NCBI RefSeq assembly: GCF_002895485.1
Contig: NZ_AZRK01000013.1
Coordinates: 1-64,000, forward strand
Reading direction: 5' to 3'
Length of the DNA: 64,000 bases
DNA from: Petrotoga sp. 9PWA.NaAc.5.4
GTDB lineage: Bacteria > Thermotogota > Thermotogae > Petrotogales > Petrotogaceae
A model generated the notes under the pieces. That model did no database searches, was not told the origin of the DNA, and saw only the letters and a program-made list of their open reading frames with translations. The first letter of the stretch is position 1; every line of letters starts with the position of its first letter. The position numbers and the translations under genes are program-made. Of this stretch, positions 8,712-16,953 are shown piece by piece.

Positions 8712-9745
8712 TATTCATCATCTCCTCTTTTGAGACCGACGTTAAGAGCATATAATGACAATAATCTTGCACTTTCTTCTACATCTTTTATGTCTACTAC
8801 TTCATTAGGAGAATGCATATTCAATATAGGAACTGAAACAACGCCAGTTTTTATTCCTGTACTTACTATTTGTACGATATCTGCTTCTGTCCCACTTCTT
8901 CTTGAGATAGGATCTATTTGATATTTTATATTGTTATTTTCTGCAACTTTAATAAGATCTTCATATACACTTTTTGTCACCGGAATTCCTAAACTAATAA
9001 CTGGTCCTTCACCTAATTTAAAAGAACTAACATTTTCAGCAATGGTTTCACCAAAAGTTACATCAACAATAATAGCATAATCTGGTTTTAAGTATTCAGC
9101 ACTACCTTTAGCGCCAACTAAGCCAACTTCTTCTCCTTTATTGAAAGATAAAATAACTTCGCCCTTAAATTTTAAATTATGTAGATATTCTAAAGTTTTT
9201 ATAAGGACACAAACACCTACTCTATTATCCATAGACTTTCCAACGATTTTATTGTCTTCCAAATCTATTGCATTTATTTGTATAACTCCCATATCTCCTA
9301 CCGTAATGTCTTTGGTTCCTCCAGAAATAGAAAAATCAACAAAAAGTTCATCTAAAGATGGAGACTTTTCTTGATCTTCTTTTTTTTGTAAATGTGGAGC
9401 TAAAAAACCTATTATACCAATTTTTTCTTTTTTCTCCGTTTTGAAAACAACTCTTTTTCCTACAAGGGTTCTTGGATCTATGCCTCCAACTGAATGTATT
9501 CTAACAAAGTGTTCATCTATAATGTTTGATACGATAATCCCTATTTCATCTACATGAGAAAAAAAGGCAACTTTAGGAGTTCCCTCACCATATCTGACAA
9601 TCAAATTACCTATGCCTATTTTTTCTATTTTTAAGTCGGGACTTATATTATTTATGTATCTTTTAATTAAAGGAAAGACATTATTCTCAAAAGAAGAAAC
9701 TCCAAAAGAATCTGAAAGGTTTTTAATAATAGTCTTAGTTTCCAT
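8711..9745 (-). CDS. M42 family metallopeptidase (first of three)
   Basis: A 344-residue M42 peptidase, first in a three-gene run. It has FSHVDEIGIIV, SMDNRVGVCVL (DNR where the paralogs have DDR, keeping the first Asp), NKGEEVGLVGA, IVDVTFGET and MHSPNEVV. The GGAGG site at about 9752 precedes the ATG. Its 5' leader is a copy of the interspersed repeat described separately, in the same orientation as the gene. Three adjacent M42 genes could supply complementary exopeptidases, or mixed assemblies, for peptide use. Confidence 0.93.
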   Translation of the reverse strand: METKTIIKNLSDSFGVSSFENNVFPLIKRYINNISPDLKIEKIGIGNLIVRYGEGTPKVAFFSHVDEIGIIVSNIIDEHFVRIHSVGGIDPRTLVGKRVVFKTEKKEKIGIIGFLAPHLQKKEDQEKSPSLDELFVDFSISGGTKDITVGDMGVIQINAIDLEDNKIVGKSMDNRVGVCVLIKTLEYLHNLKFKGEVILSFNKGEEVGLVGAKGSAEYLKPDYAIIVDVTFGETIAENVSSFKLGEGPVISLGIPVTKSVYEDLIKVAENNNIKYQIDPISRRSGTEADIVQIVSTGIKTGVVSVPILNMHSPNEVVDIKDVEESARLLSLYALNVGLKRGDDE

Positions 9746-9764
9746 ATTTTCCTCCTTTTTATTA

Positions 9765-9889
9765 CTCTAATACTCACTTCAAAAATTCCAATTTCGTTAC
9801 TTGTAGCCAAGGGAGAGGGAGAGTGCTCCGCCCTGAACCCATTTTAAATTCAAAAGTTTATTTTTAAAAAATTCTTATTTCTAAAGTTC
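9765..9889 (-). repeat. Interspersed 5'-leader repeat, copy upstream of the M42 genes
   Basis: Read on the minus strand this matches the core GGGTTCAGGGCGGAGCAC followed by a CTCCC-type run, then GGCTACAAGTAACGAAA, and ends GAAGTGAGTATTAGAG before the SD of the first M42 gene. This copy is shortened and lacks the middle section of the full element. It fills the gap between minC and the M42 genes. Confidence 0.75.
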
Positions 9890-9898
9890 GTAATTACT

Positions 9899-10501
9899 CT
9901 ACAATTCAACTGGTTCTACTAAAGCCTTTTCTTCTTCTATTCTTATAGAAATAGGAGTTCTTGGCCATTCATAATTAAAAAAAGGAATGCCTGCAATTTC
10001 TACCAAAGGAGAGTTCATTTCATAAGCAATGATAAATACATTTTTTCTCTGTGTTAAACCCGCTCTTATAGTTCCGTATACTTTTCCGAATATTATTATA
10101 CTTCCACCAGCGTTTACCTCAGCACCTTGATTTACATTTCCAAAAACAATAATGTCCCCCGGATTTTGAATGATTTGTCCAGACCTCAAATGTTTCCTGT
10201 AAATTTGAGTACTAGAAAGGTTTAGCTCTTTATTTCCAACTTTTCCTTCGGGAATTTTTCCGAAATAAGCTCCTGCAACATTTAATTCAAAGTTTTTTGC
10301 ATATTTTATAATATTGTTCAAAAGATTATGTTGAGAGCCATCTTCAAAATATACATAAAAGCTATCACCGATATTAAAAAAACTTTTCATTTTTACTAGT
10401 TCTTTCTTAAAATAATTAAAAAGTTCTTTTTGAGTGTATCCTTTTGAAAAATAAAAAATAATGTCACCATCAATAATCTTAGCATACACGGGTTCTTCCA
10501 T
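9899..10501 (-). CDS. minC: Septum site-determining protein MinC
   Basis: A protein of about 200 residues that inhibits FtsZ assembly away from mid-cell together with MinD. The N-terminal FtsZ-inhibiting domain is about residues 1-95. The C-terminal half has the right-handed beta-helix repeats of MinC (GDIIVFGNVNQGAEVNAGG, then IIIFGKVYGTIRAG). The ATG at 10501 lies 6 bases after a run of seven G and is preferred over the frame's earlier start at 10534. Unusually it is not next to minD and minE, which lie 32 kb away on the other strand. Confidence 0.9.
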   Translation of the reverse strand: MEEPVYAKIIDGDIIFYFSKGYTQKELFNYFKKELVKMKSFFNIGDSFYVYFEDGSQHNLLNNIIKYAKNFELNVAGAYFGKIPEGKVGNKELNLSSTQIYRKHLRSGQIIQNPGDIIVFGNVNQGAEVNAGGSIIIFGKVYGTIRAGLTQRKNVFIIAYEMNSPLVEIAGIPFFNYEWPRTPISIRIEEEKALVEPVEL

Positions 10502-10616
10502 TGAAATCCCCCCCAATAACAAATTTTTCTCCAATAAAAAGTATCAGTTAAGACTATATATATAATAACACAATTTATAATTAAAATAATATAAATAGTT
10601 ATTAAAAAAATGATAA

Positions 10617-10645
10617 TTGACGACACTATAAAAATATGATACAAT
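10617..10645 (+). promoter_or_regulatory. Sigma-70-like promoter for yajC-secDF
   Basis: TTGACG (10617-10622), a 17-base spacer, then TACAAT (10640-10645). The predicted transcript starts near 10652 and has a leader of about 135 bases before yajC. Confidence 0.8.
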
Positions 10646-10685
10646 TAAACGGAAATAAGAAAGAACCATGTGATTTAACAATTCA

Positions 10686-10752
10686 AAAATTTTTTATTTT
10701 TTAAAATAAAAAATTTTGAGAAAGGGCTTAAAAAGCGAAGCCCTTTTGTGTT
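10686..10752 (+). terminator. Two leader hairpins, the second terminator-like, before yajC
   Basis: A perfect 15-bp A/T-only hairpin (10686-10700 with 10703-10717) is followed at once by AAAGGGCTT (10721-10729) pairing with AAGCCCTTT (10738-10746), then TGTGTTTTT. The second has the form of an intrinsic terminator inside the 5' leader, so it may attenuate sec operon transcription or end a short leader RNA. Confidence 0.6.
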
Positions 10753-10788
10753 TTTAAAATTTTATGAAAATATTTTGGAGGTGCATTT

Positions 10789-11205
10789 ATGTTAGAAAGG
10801 ATACCTGATTTTATAAACTTTGGACCTGCTGGCGCAGCTGATGCCGGTAATGTTGTTGAACAAGCACAAGCAGTTCCTACTGGTGGCGGAGGTTTTGGAG
10901 GAATACTTTTCTTTTTGGTTATCATAATTCTAATGTGGGTTATGCTATTTCTTCCACAAAGAAGACAAGAAAAAAAGCATAAGGAAATGGTCGCAAGTCT
11001 AAAGAAGGGTGATAAAATTGTTACTTCTTCCGGAATAATAGGAAAAATAATTTCTATTACAAACGATAGAATTAGAATTTTAACGGGGGAAAAAACAGAA
11101 ATAGATATTACAAAAAATGCTATTGCGGGAATACTTTCTAAAACATCTGCTGAGGAATCTGAGACAGAAGCTAAAGAAAGTAAAACCACCGAGGAAGAAA
11201 AGTGA
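10789..11205 (+). CDS. yajC: Preprotein translocase subunit YajC
   Basis: A 138-residue single-pass membrane protein that associates with SecDF. A glycine-rich N-terminus leads into one transmembrane helix (GGILFFLVIIILMWVMLFLP), followed by the conserved QRRQEKKHKEMVASLKKGDKIVTSSGIIGKI block that defines the family. The acidic tail (EESETEAKESKTTEEEK) is longer than in many YajC proteins. The TTGGAGGTG site before the ATG is strong. First gene of a yajC-secD-secF operon. Confidence 0.95.
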   Translation: MLERIPDFINFGPAGAADAGNVVEQAQAVPTGGGGFGGILFFLVIIILMWVMLFLPQRRQEKKHKEMVASLKKGDKIVTSSGIIGKIISITNDRIRILTGEKTEIDITKNAIAGILSKTSAEESETEAKESKTTEEEK

Positions 11206-11251
11206 GCCTTTTATTAATATTTTACCTTAATTTATAGAAGGGGTGGAAGAG

Positions 11252-12670
11252 GTGAGAAATCGCAAAGTAAGACTAATATTAAGTATAGTTGTTCTTGTTT
11301 TTGCTGTGTTAGGTATTCTTTTACCACTCTCTGAAACAAAAAACGATGTAAGTATATTTAAATATTTTTCAAATATAAATCTTGGTTTAGATATTCAAGG
11401 CGGGAGCTCTTTAGAATACAGTTTAGATCTTCCTGAGAATGTTGAAAGTCAAGAAGTTATTGATAATGTCATAACAGTTTTAAGAAGAAGGCTTGACAAT
11501 GCTGGATATACAGAAGCGATTGTAACAGAAGTCGTTTCTGGTTCAGAAAGGAGAGTTCGTGTTGAAATACCTGGTATCTCTGATACTCAAAGAGCCGAAG
11601 AACTTATTGGAAGTAAAGGTAAGTTATATTTTGCCGAAGTTATTGAAGTTATAGAATCAACGACTCCTCCACAAATCCCAAGAAACAGAATCGTTGCCTT
11701 GAACGGAGAGGAAGTTGAATTATATAGCTATGTAAGAGATAGTAGAAATCCGAACATTTGGTATAGAGTAAAAAATGTTTTTGAATTTGGAAACACCCCT
11801 TTTCAAATTACCGGATTGGACGTGACAGATGCGAGAGCATCGTTGAACCCTCAAGGAGCAGGTTTTGTAGTTAATCTTACCTTTAATGCCGAAGGTAGAA
11901 ATAAATTTGAACTTGCTACAGCCAATTTGATAAATAAACAAGTAGCAATAATTTTGGATAATGAAGTCATTATAGCGCCTGTTGTGAGAGAAAGAATATC
12001 AGAAGGAAGAGCAGAAATTAGCGGCATAGAAAGTATGCAAGAAGCTCAAAATATAGCTGTATTAATAAAATCTGGTAACTTACCAGTTGATTTAATAAAA
12101 TTTCAAGAAAGAACTATCGGTCCTACCCTGGGAAGAGATATAGTTACTACAATAGTAAATGCAGGTATTATAGGATTGATAATTGTCATGATTTATATGA
12201 TTGTAGTTTATCGCTGGATGGGAGTAATAGCAGATATAGCTCTTATATATAATACACTTTTACTTATGGGTGTTTTAAGTTGGACGGGAGCTATTTTAAC
12301 TTTACCTGGTATAGCTGGTATAATACTAACTTTTGGAACAACAGTAGATGGAAACATAATTATTTATGAAAGAATAAAAGAAGAGTTAAGAGTAGGGAGA
12401 CCCCCTTTAACTGCTGTAAAGTTTGGGTTTAATAAGGTTTTTTCTACTATATTTGACGCTAATTTAACAACTATTTTAGCTGGAATTGTACTTTATTTCT
12501 TTACATCTGGAAGTATTAGAGGTTTTGCAATAACTTTAGTTATAGGAGTGTTAGGTGCGATGTTTACAAATCTTGTTGTTACAAGAGTTATGTTGGAGAG
12601 TACGTCGCATTTTATAAAACCTGAAAAATATGTAAAAGGAATTGTTATTGAACAACGGGGGGATCAATAA
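11252..12670 (+). CDS. secD: Protein translocase subunit SecD
   Basis: About 472 residues. Membrane partner of SecYEG that uses the ion gradient to help release exported proteins. It has an N-terminal membrane helix, the D1 motif region (NLGLDIQGGSSLEY), a periplasmic P1 domain, and a block of membrane helices with GTTVDGNIIIYERIKEELR, the D4 signature. GTG codons occur at 11243 and 11252; AGAAGG at 11236-11241 is better spaced for 11252. Shorter than E. coli SecD, as usual outside the proteobacteria. The stop overlaps the secF start. Confidence 0.95.
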   Translation: MRNRKVRLILSIVVLVFAVLGILLPLSETKNDVSIFKYFSNINLGLDIQGGSSLEYSLDLPENVESQEVIDNVITVLRRRLDNAGYTEAIVTEVVSGSERRVRVEIPGISDTQRAEELIGSKGKLYFAEVIEVIESTTPPQIPRNRIVALNGEEVELYSYVRDSRNPNIWYRVKNVFEFGNTPFQITGLDVTDARASLNPQGAGFVVNLTFNAEGRNKFELATANLINKQVAIILDNEVIIAPVVRERISEGRAEISGIESMQEAQNIAVLIKSGNLPVDLIKFQERTIGPTLGRDIVTTIVNAGIIGLIIVMIYMIVVYRWMGVIADIALIYNTLLLMGVLSWTGAILTLPGIAGIILTFGTTVDGNIIIYERIKEELRVGRPPLTAVKFGFNKVFSTIFDANLTTILAGIVLYFFTSGSIRGFAITLVIGVLGAMFTNLVVTRVMLESTSHFIKPEKYVKGIVIEQRGDQ

Positions 12671-13596
12671 TGCCTAACTTAGATTTTGTTGGAAAAAGAA
12701 AGTTTTTTATTTATTTATCACTTATTTTAATAATTTTTTCAGTAATTTTGTTTTTTGTCAAAGGGTTTAATGTAGGTGTTGATTTATCTGGTGGAAGTGA
12801 AATAATAGTTTCTTTTGATAATGAGTATACTATAGATGAAATAAGAAGTGCTTTACAAAGTTTAAACCCAGCGTATGCAACTGCAAGGATTATAAAAACA
12901 GACTTAGGAACTGAGTCCAATAACAGAAGCTATTATGTCATTACTGTTAGCGATACTTTTCCAACATCTAATGAAAAACAATCATTTATAAACGGGTTAG
13001 AGAGTATCTTTCCGAACTCTGGTTTACAAGTTGAGCAATTTAACGATGTTTCTGGGTATGCCGCCACTGAGATTAGGTCTTATGCGTGGTATGCAATAAT
13101 TATAACCTTGGCTGTATTGTTAGTTTACATAACCATTAGATTTCAATTTTCTTTTGCACTTGGTTCAATAATAGCTTTAGCACACGATATCATAATAACT
13201 TTAGGTTTGTATTCTCTTTTTGGCATAGAAATCAATTTAACAGCTATAGCGGCGTTACTAACCTTGGTAGGTTATTCGTTAAACGATACCATAGTTGTAT
13301 ACGATAGAATTAGAGAGAACAGAGCCAAAAACAGGAACAACCCTATAGAAGATACGATTAATAAAAGTATTAACGAAGTAATAATAAGGAGTTTAAATAC
13401 TTCTATAACAACTTTCATAGTTGTATTCTTGATGTTACTGATTGGGGGAAGATCAATAGCTCCCTTTGCTTTTGGAATGACGGTAGGAGTTATAGTAGGA
13501 ACATATTCATCTTTATATATCGCAAGCCCTATCGTTATAGGTATGGTGAACAGATCTAATAAAAATAAAAAGGCGAAAAAAGCATATAATAAATGA
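12670..13596 (+). CDS. secF: Protein translocase subunit SecF
   Basis: A 308-residue partner of SecD. The N-terminal helix is followed by FNVGVDLSGGSEI, equivalent to the SecD D1 motif, a small periplasmic domain, and five C-terminal helices with the signature GYSLNDTIVVYDRIRENR. The start overlaps the secD stop (ATAATG), so the two are translationally coupled at equal dose. The lysine-rich C-terminus (NKNKKAKKAYNK) is typical of a cytoplasmic end. Confidence 0.95.
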   Translation: MPNLDFVGKRKFFIYLSLILIIFSVILFFVKGFNVGVDLSGGSEIIVSFDNEYTIDEIRSALQSLNPAYATARIIKTDLGTESNNRSYYVITVSDTFPTSNEKQSFINGLESIFPNSGLQVEQFNDVSGYAATEIRSYAWYAIIITLAVLLVYITIRFQFSFALGSIIALAHDIIITLGLYSLFGIEINLTAIAALLTLVGYSLNDTIVVYDRIRENRAKNRNNPIEDTINKSINEVIIRSLNTSITTFIVVFLMLLIGGRSIAPFAFGMTVGVIVGTYSSLYIASPIVIGMVNRSNKNKKAKKAYNK

Positions 13597-13612
13597 TACT
13601 AAATAGAAATAT

Positions 13613-13652
13613 AAAATAGTCCTCTTATTTTTTAGAGGACTATTTTAGTTTA
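13613..13652 (+). terminator. Intrinsic terminator after secF
   Basis: AAAATAGTCCTCT (13613-13625) pairs perfectly with AGAGGACTATTTT (13634-13646) around an 8-base loop, and a short T-rich tail follows. It separates the sec operon from the AlaX-like gene. Confidence 0.8.
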
Positions 13653-13677
13653 GACCGATTATGAGGAGGCGTATAAC

Positions 13678-14796
13678 TTGAAAGGTATGGTTAAAATAAT
13701 AGGCATAAAAAAAGAAAAAGATAAATATTATGTCGATATAGAAAATTCTCCTTTTTATCCTGATGGAAAAGGAGGTCAACTCGGAGATAGAGGGAAAATA
13801 GCCGAAGCTAATATATTGGAAGTAAAAGAGGGATATGTTGTTTTAGATAAAGAAATGAAAATAGGTGAATATGAATATGAAATAGATGAAGATAGAAGGT
13901 TTGATATTTCCCAGCAGCATACAGCGCAGCACATATTATCTGCTGCTTTCGAAGATATAGCTTCATTAAAAACAGAAAGTTTTAGAATGGATGAAGAATA
14001 TTCTACTATAGACTTGAATAGTACAAATATATCAGAAGAAATTTTAGAAAAGGCAGAAAATCTTTCAAATGAGATAATATCTCAATGCCTAAATGTTGAA
14101 GAAATAATGGTTGAAAAAGAAGATTTAGAAGATTTTAAATTAAGGAAGTCCCTTAGTGAAAAAGTTATTGGTAAAGTAAGACTTATAAAAATAAGTGACT
14201 TTGATATATCAGCCTGTGGAGGATTCCATGTAAAAAATACGGGCAATATAAACTTAGTAAAAATAATCAATACTGAGAAGGTAAAAGGAGATTTAACAAG
14301 AGTATATTTTTTAGCAGGTAAAAGAGCTTTAAAAGATTATTATCAAAAACATCTCATGCTACAAAGAATTTCTTTAAAATTAACTTCTGGACTTAACGAT
14401 TTAGAAAGAAAAATTGAAACTATGATTCAGGAAAATAAAGAAAATAAAAATCACCTGAAAAAGTTAGCTGAATATGCGGGAGAATATGTTGCAAAAGAAC
14501 TTATGAATAATCCCATTATTATTCGAAACAAGAAAATAGTATATTTTAAAAAAGAAAACGAAGCAGCAGATTTTTTAAATAATTTTATAGATCTGGATCA
14601 ATTCATGCTGATAGTAGAAGATGAAGAAAATCACACCTTTTCATTTTTTTCAAGGTCGTTTAGTTGTAAAGAGCTAATTGAAAAAATTAAAAATAAATAT
14701 GGGAATGAGATAAAAGGTGGAGGTAGTGAAGTAAGAGGGAATATAAAAGGGGAATTAAAAGTCGAAGATATTATAAAGGTTTTAAACGACTTTTAA
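13678..14796 (+). CDS. AlaX-like alanyl-tRNA editing protein with DHHA1 domain
   Basis: A 372-residue protein that matches the editing half of alanyl-tRNA synthetase and would hydrolyse mischarged Ser- or Gly-tRNA(Ala). The N-terminal beta domain (SPFYPDGKGGQLGDRG) leads to the zinc motifs QQHTAQH (HxxxH) and CGGFH (CxxxH). A coiled linker (about 230-270) and a C-terminal DHHA1-like domain ending GGGSEVRGNIKG follow. No class II catalytic core is present, so it cannot charge tRNA. The start is TTG at 13678, set 8 bases after GAGGAGG; an in-frame ATG at 13687 is the alternative. Confidence 0.88.
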   Translation: MKGMVKIIGIKKEKDKYYVDIENSPFYPDGKGGQLGDRGKIAEANILEVKEGYVVLDKEMKIGEYEYEIDEDRRFDISQQHTAQHILSAAFEDIASLKTESFRMDEEYSTIDLNSTNISEEILEKAENLSNEIISQCLNVEEIMVEKEDLEDFKLRKSLSEKVIGKVRLIKISDFDISACGGFHVKNTGNINLVKIINTEKVKGDLTRVYFLAGKRALKDYYQKHLMLQRISLKLTSGLNDLERKIETMIQENKENKNHLKKLAEYAGEYVAKELMNNPIIIRNKKIVYFKKENEAADFLNNFIDLDQFMLIVEDEENHTFSFFSRSFSCKELIEKIKNKYGNEIKGGGSEVRGNIKGELKVEDIIKVLNDF

Positions 14797-14812
14797 TTCC
14801 AAATATTTCTCT

Positions 14813-15490
14813 TTATTTTAATTTAATAATTTTTACAAAATAATCTTCAAAATTTTTCAAATCAGTTTCTTCTGAAAATATTACATTTGTATATGGGTCA
14901 AAAGTTTTTCCACTCGAATATAGTTTTGTATTTGGATCTATTTCAAGTAGCTTGTTAATTTCCTCTTCTTTCAAATAAATCGTTTTTGGAGAAATTTCTA
15001 CTTTTTCTCCTAAATTGTCTTGGATAAATTGGTCTAAAGAAATTTTTTCGTTTCCTTCATATATAACGTATTTTAAAACATCAATAAAAATTTCAGGGGG
15101 ATAACTTCCTGTTATTGCTCCAAAAGGATTTTGTTCTGAATCAAAAAATATAAAAGTGGGAGTATATCTTGCACCCAAAGCGTAAAACAACTGTCCGTGT
15201 GTATATTCATTGCCTTGAAAAATAGCCTTTTCGTTTGTTGGATATATTTCAACAAAGACATATTCTGTTCTTAGCCAATTTTGAACTTCTTCGTTTAAAA
15301 GAGTAGTTTGTTTGAATTGTTTACAAGCAGGGCATGTAGGAGTAGAAAACATTACAACAACGTTTTTATCAGTAAGTTTTGCCGCTGTAAAGGCATTGTT
15401 GAAATTATTGAGTACAAATTCCTCTAAAGGAACAGAAAATATAGATACAACACTAAAAATTAAAAACAAAGGAAGCAAAAACTTCTTCAT
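14813..15490 (-). CDS. Exported thioredoxin-like protein
   Basis: About 225 residues. A signal peptide (MKKFLLPLFLIFSVVSIFSV) precedes a thioredoxin fold whose active site is STPTCPACKQF (CxxC) near residue 50; the cis-proline segment is ARYTPTFIFFDS. A C-terminal extension of about 80 residues (after VIYEGNEK) is not typical of thioredoxin and I do not recognise it. The start at 15490 follows AAGGAGGTTTTTAAT. It lies directly after ccdA, which would deliver electrons to it across the membrane, so the pair should maintain disulfides or reduced thiols outside the cytoplasm. Confidence 0.88.
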   Translation of the reverse strand: MKKFLLPLFLIFSVVSIFSVPLEEFVLNNFNNAFTAAKLTDKNVVVMFSTPTCPACKQFKQTTLLNEEVQNWLRTEYVFVEIYPTNEKAIFQGNEYTHGQLFYALGARYTPTFIFFDSEQNPFGAITGSYPPEIFIDVLKYVIYEGNEKISLDQFIQDNLGEKVEISPKTIYLKEEEINKLLEIDPNTKLYSSGKTFDPYTNVIFSEETDLKNFEDYFVKIIKLK

Positions 15491-15491
15491 A

Positions 15492-16178
15492 TTAAAAACC
15501 TCCTTGCAAATTATTGAAAAAACCAAAAGATATTACTACTCCTACCACTATCAATAACATTCCTCCTACTATCCTCAAAGATTTTTCCCATTTTGGCTCA
15601 CCGATCGTTACTTTTGAGACTATCTTGCTCACTATTCCGCTTAAAAATAAGAAAGGAATTGAAATACCAAGCGAGTATACAAAAAGCAAAAGAGCTCCTC
15701 TTACGGCATTACCTGTTGTAGTTGCTAACGTAAGAATAGAAGCTAAGACCGGACTTGCGCATGGTATCCAAATCAATGCTATTAAAATTCCAAGTAAAAA
15801 GGTTGAAAAAAAGGAAGAACTTTTATTATATCTTTTTAAATCAATTTTTTGAGTAGTAAATAAGCGTATGTTAAAAATATAGAGTAACCCAAAAAATATG
15901 ATGAGGATACCTGCAATGATGTTTATTAGTATTTGATACCTTGCCAATATCATTCCTAAAGCTCCTGAAAGACTTCCTAAAAATGAAAAAAACAAAGAAA
16001 GTCCTATAAAAAATCCTACTCCTCTTTTTATAACAAGTCGAGTATTTGATATATCAGGTATAACGATTCCAAAAAATACCGGTATTAAAGGTAACACACA
16101 AGGGCTAAAAAAGGAAATTATACCTCCAAAGAGCGCTGTTATAAAACTCACAGATGTAGAAAATGATAAAGATTCCAT
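15492..16178 (-). CDS. ccdA: Cytochrome c biogenesis/thiol transporter CcdA
   Basis: A 228-residue membrane protein of the CcdA/DsbD-beta family with six predicted helices. The two redox cysteines of the family are visible in FFSPCVLPLIPVFFG and LIWIPCASPVLAS, each next to the conserved prolines. It passes electrons from cytoplasmic thioredoxin to the exported thioredoxin encoded immediately downstream, whose SD lies within the ccdA end. A promoter and a small inverted repeat lie upstream. No c-type cytochrome gene is seen here, so a general thiol-reducing role is more likely. Confidence 0.93.
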   Translation of the reverse strand: MESLSFSTSVSFITALFGGIISFFSPCVLPLIPVFFGIVIPDISNTRLVIKRGVGFFIGLSLFFSFLGSLSGALGMILARYQILINIIAGILIIFFGLLYIFNIRLFTTQKIDLKRYNKSSSFFSTFLLGILIALIWIPCASPVLASILTLATTTGNAVRGALLLFVYSLGISIPFLFLSGIVSKIVSKVTIGEPKWEKSLRIVGGMLLIVVGVVISFGFFNNLQGGF

Positions 16179-16212
16179 AAAAATACTCCCCCAAAGTTGT
16201 ATAATAAAAAGC

Positions 16213-16262
16213 TACCCTCACTGGGTATAAGAATTATATCATAATTTTTGCCTTATAATCAA
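16213..16262 (-). promoter_or_regulatory. Promoter with an inverted repeat near its start point, upstream of ccdA
   Basis: On the minus strand TTGATT (16257-16262), an 18-base spacer and TATAAT (16233-16238). Directly downstream, over the expected start, is TACCC-AGTGA-GGGTA (16213-16227), a perfect 5-bp inverted repeat. It could be an operator; the shape loosely recalls GC-box operators of CsoR-like metal regulators, but no regulator gene is near. Confidence 0.6.
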
Positions 16263-16406
16263 CAAAATAAATATGACAAAAATTATCTTTTTATTAAATG
16301 AGTTTTTCTTTTTGCAAAAATTTTGTTTTTCTTCTTTATCTTTGATTATGGATGATTATAAAAAATTAGAAGTGATTAACAGTAAATAGATAAGTTTTTA
16401 TCAATT

Positions 16407-16434
16407 TTGAATTTATACTATATACGGGTATAAT
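16407..16434 (+). promoter_or_regulatory. Probable promoter of the Mbx-like operon
   Basis: TTGAAT (16407-16412), 16-base spacer, TATAAT (16429-16434). Transcripts from here would have a leader of about 510 bases containing both upstream repeat copies. The stretch 16263-16406 is very A/T-rich, and I see nothing else in it. Confidence 0.55.
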
Positions 16435-16499
16435 GTATTTAATATAATGTTTTATTTTAAAATATAAGAGATTTTTTTCACAAATAAATTTAATAAATA

Positions 16500-16945
16500 T
16501 TTTAAAAACGAGAATTTTATAAAAACGGAGTTTTTGAATTTAAAATGGGTCCAGGGCGGAGTCCTCTCCCCCACCTTCGATACAAGTACCGAAGGAGTTA
16601 AAAAAATTCATAGTTAGTAAGTATTAGAGTTATGGAGGCATTTTTGAATAACTTTAAAGTTAAAAGATTGGCAAAACTTAGGTTTTGAAATTTCTAAAGT
16701 GGATAATAAAAATCATTAGAGACTTTAAAAACGAGAATTTTATAAAAACGGAGTTTTTGAATTTATAGCGGGTCCAGGGCGGAGCCTCTCCCCCACCTTC
16801 GATACAAGTACCGAAAAAGTTAAAGAAATTAGGAATTAGTAAGGATTAGAAGCGGGGAGGTATTTTGTAAAAAGTTAAACGCTGAAATATTTATAAAATG
16901 TGAAGTTTAGAATTTCTAAAGTGAGTAAAAAATCATTTAAAGGAG
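16500..16945 (+). repeat. Two tandem copies of the interspersed 5'-leader repeat
   Basis: Copy one is about 16500-16722 and copy two about 16723-16945, a period of roughly 223 bp. Both open with TTTAAAAACGAGAATTTTAT and carry GGGTCCAGGGCGGAG, CTCTCCCCCACCTTCG and TACAAGTACCGAA. Copy two ends GAATTTCTAAAGTGAGTAA right before the SD of the first Mbx-like gene. These are the most complete copies in the window. Confidence 0.8.
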
Positions 16946-16953
16946 GGGTAATA

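Noticed and set aside
10396-10644. 82-residue hydrophobic frame upstream of minC on the minus strand
   Set aside because: It overlaps the MinC coding region out of frame, its hydrophobic part is A/T-rich leader, and there is no ribosome site.
10728-11189. 153-residue minus-strand frame opposite yajC
   Set aside because: Runs through the yajC terminator-like leader and opposite a well-supported gene; no ribosome site.
16860-16890. A promoter within the repeat (TTAAAC and TATAAA-like boxes)
   Set aside because: The boxes are only 11 bases apart and spacing varies between copies; not convincing without start-site data.
16500-16945. A small gene inside the repeat (GGAGG followed by TTG or GTG)
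   Set aside because: The frame after GGAGGCATTTTTG is not kept between copies, so the repeat is not coding as far as I can see.
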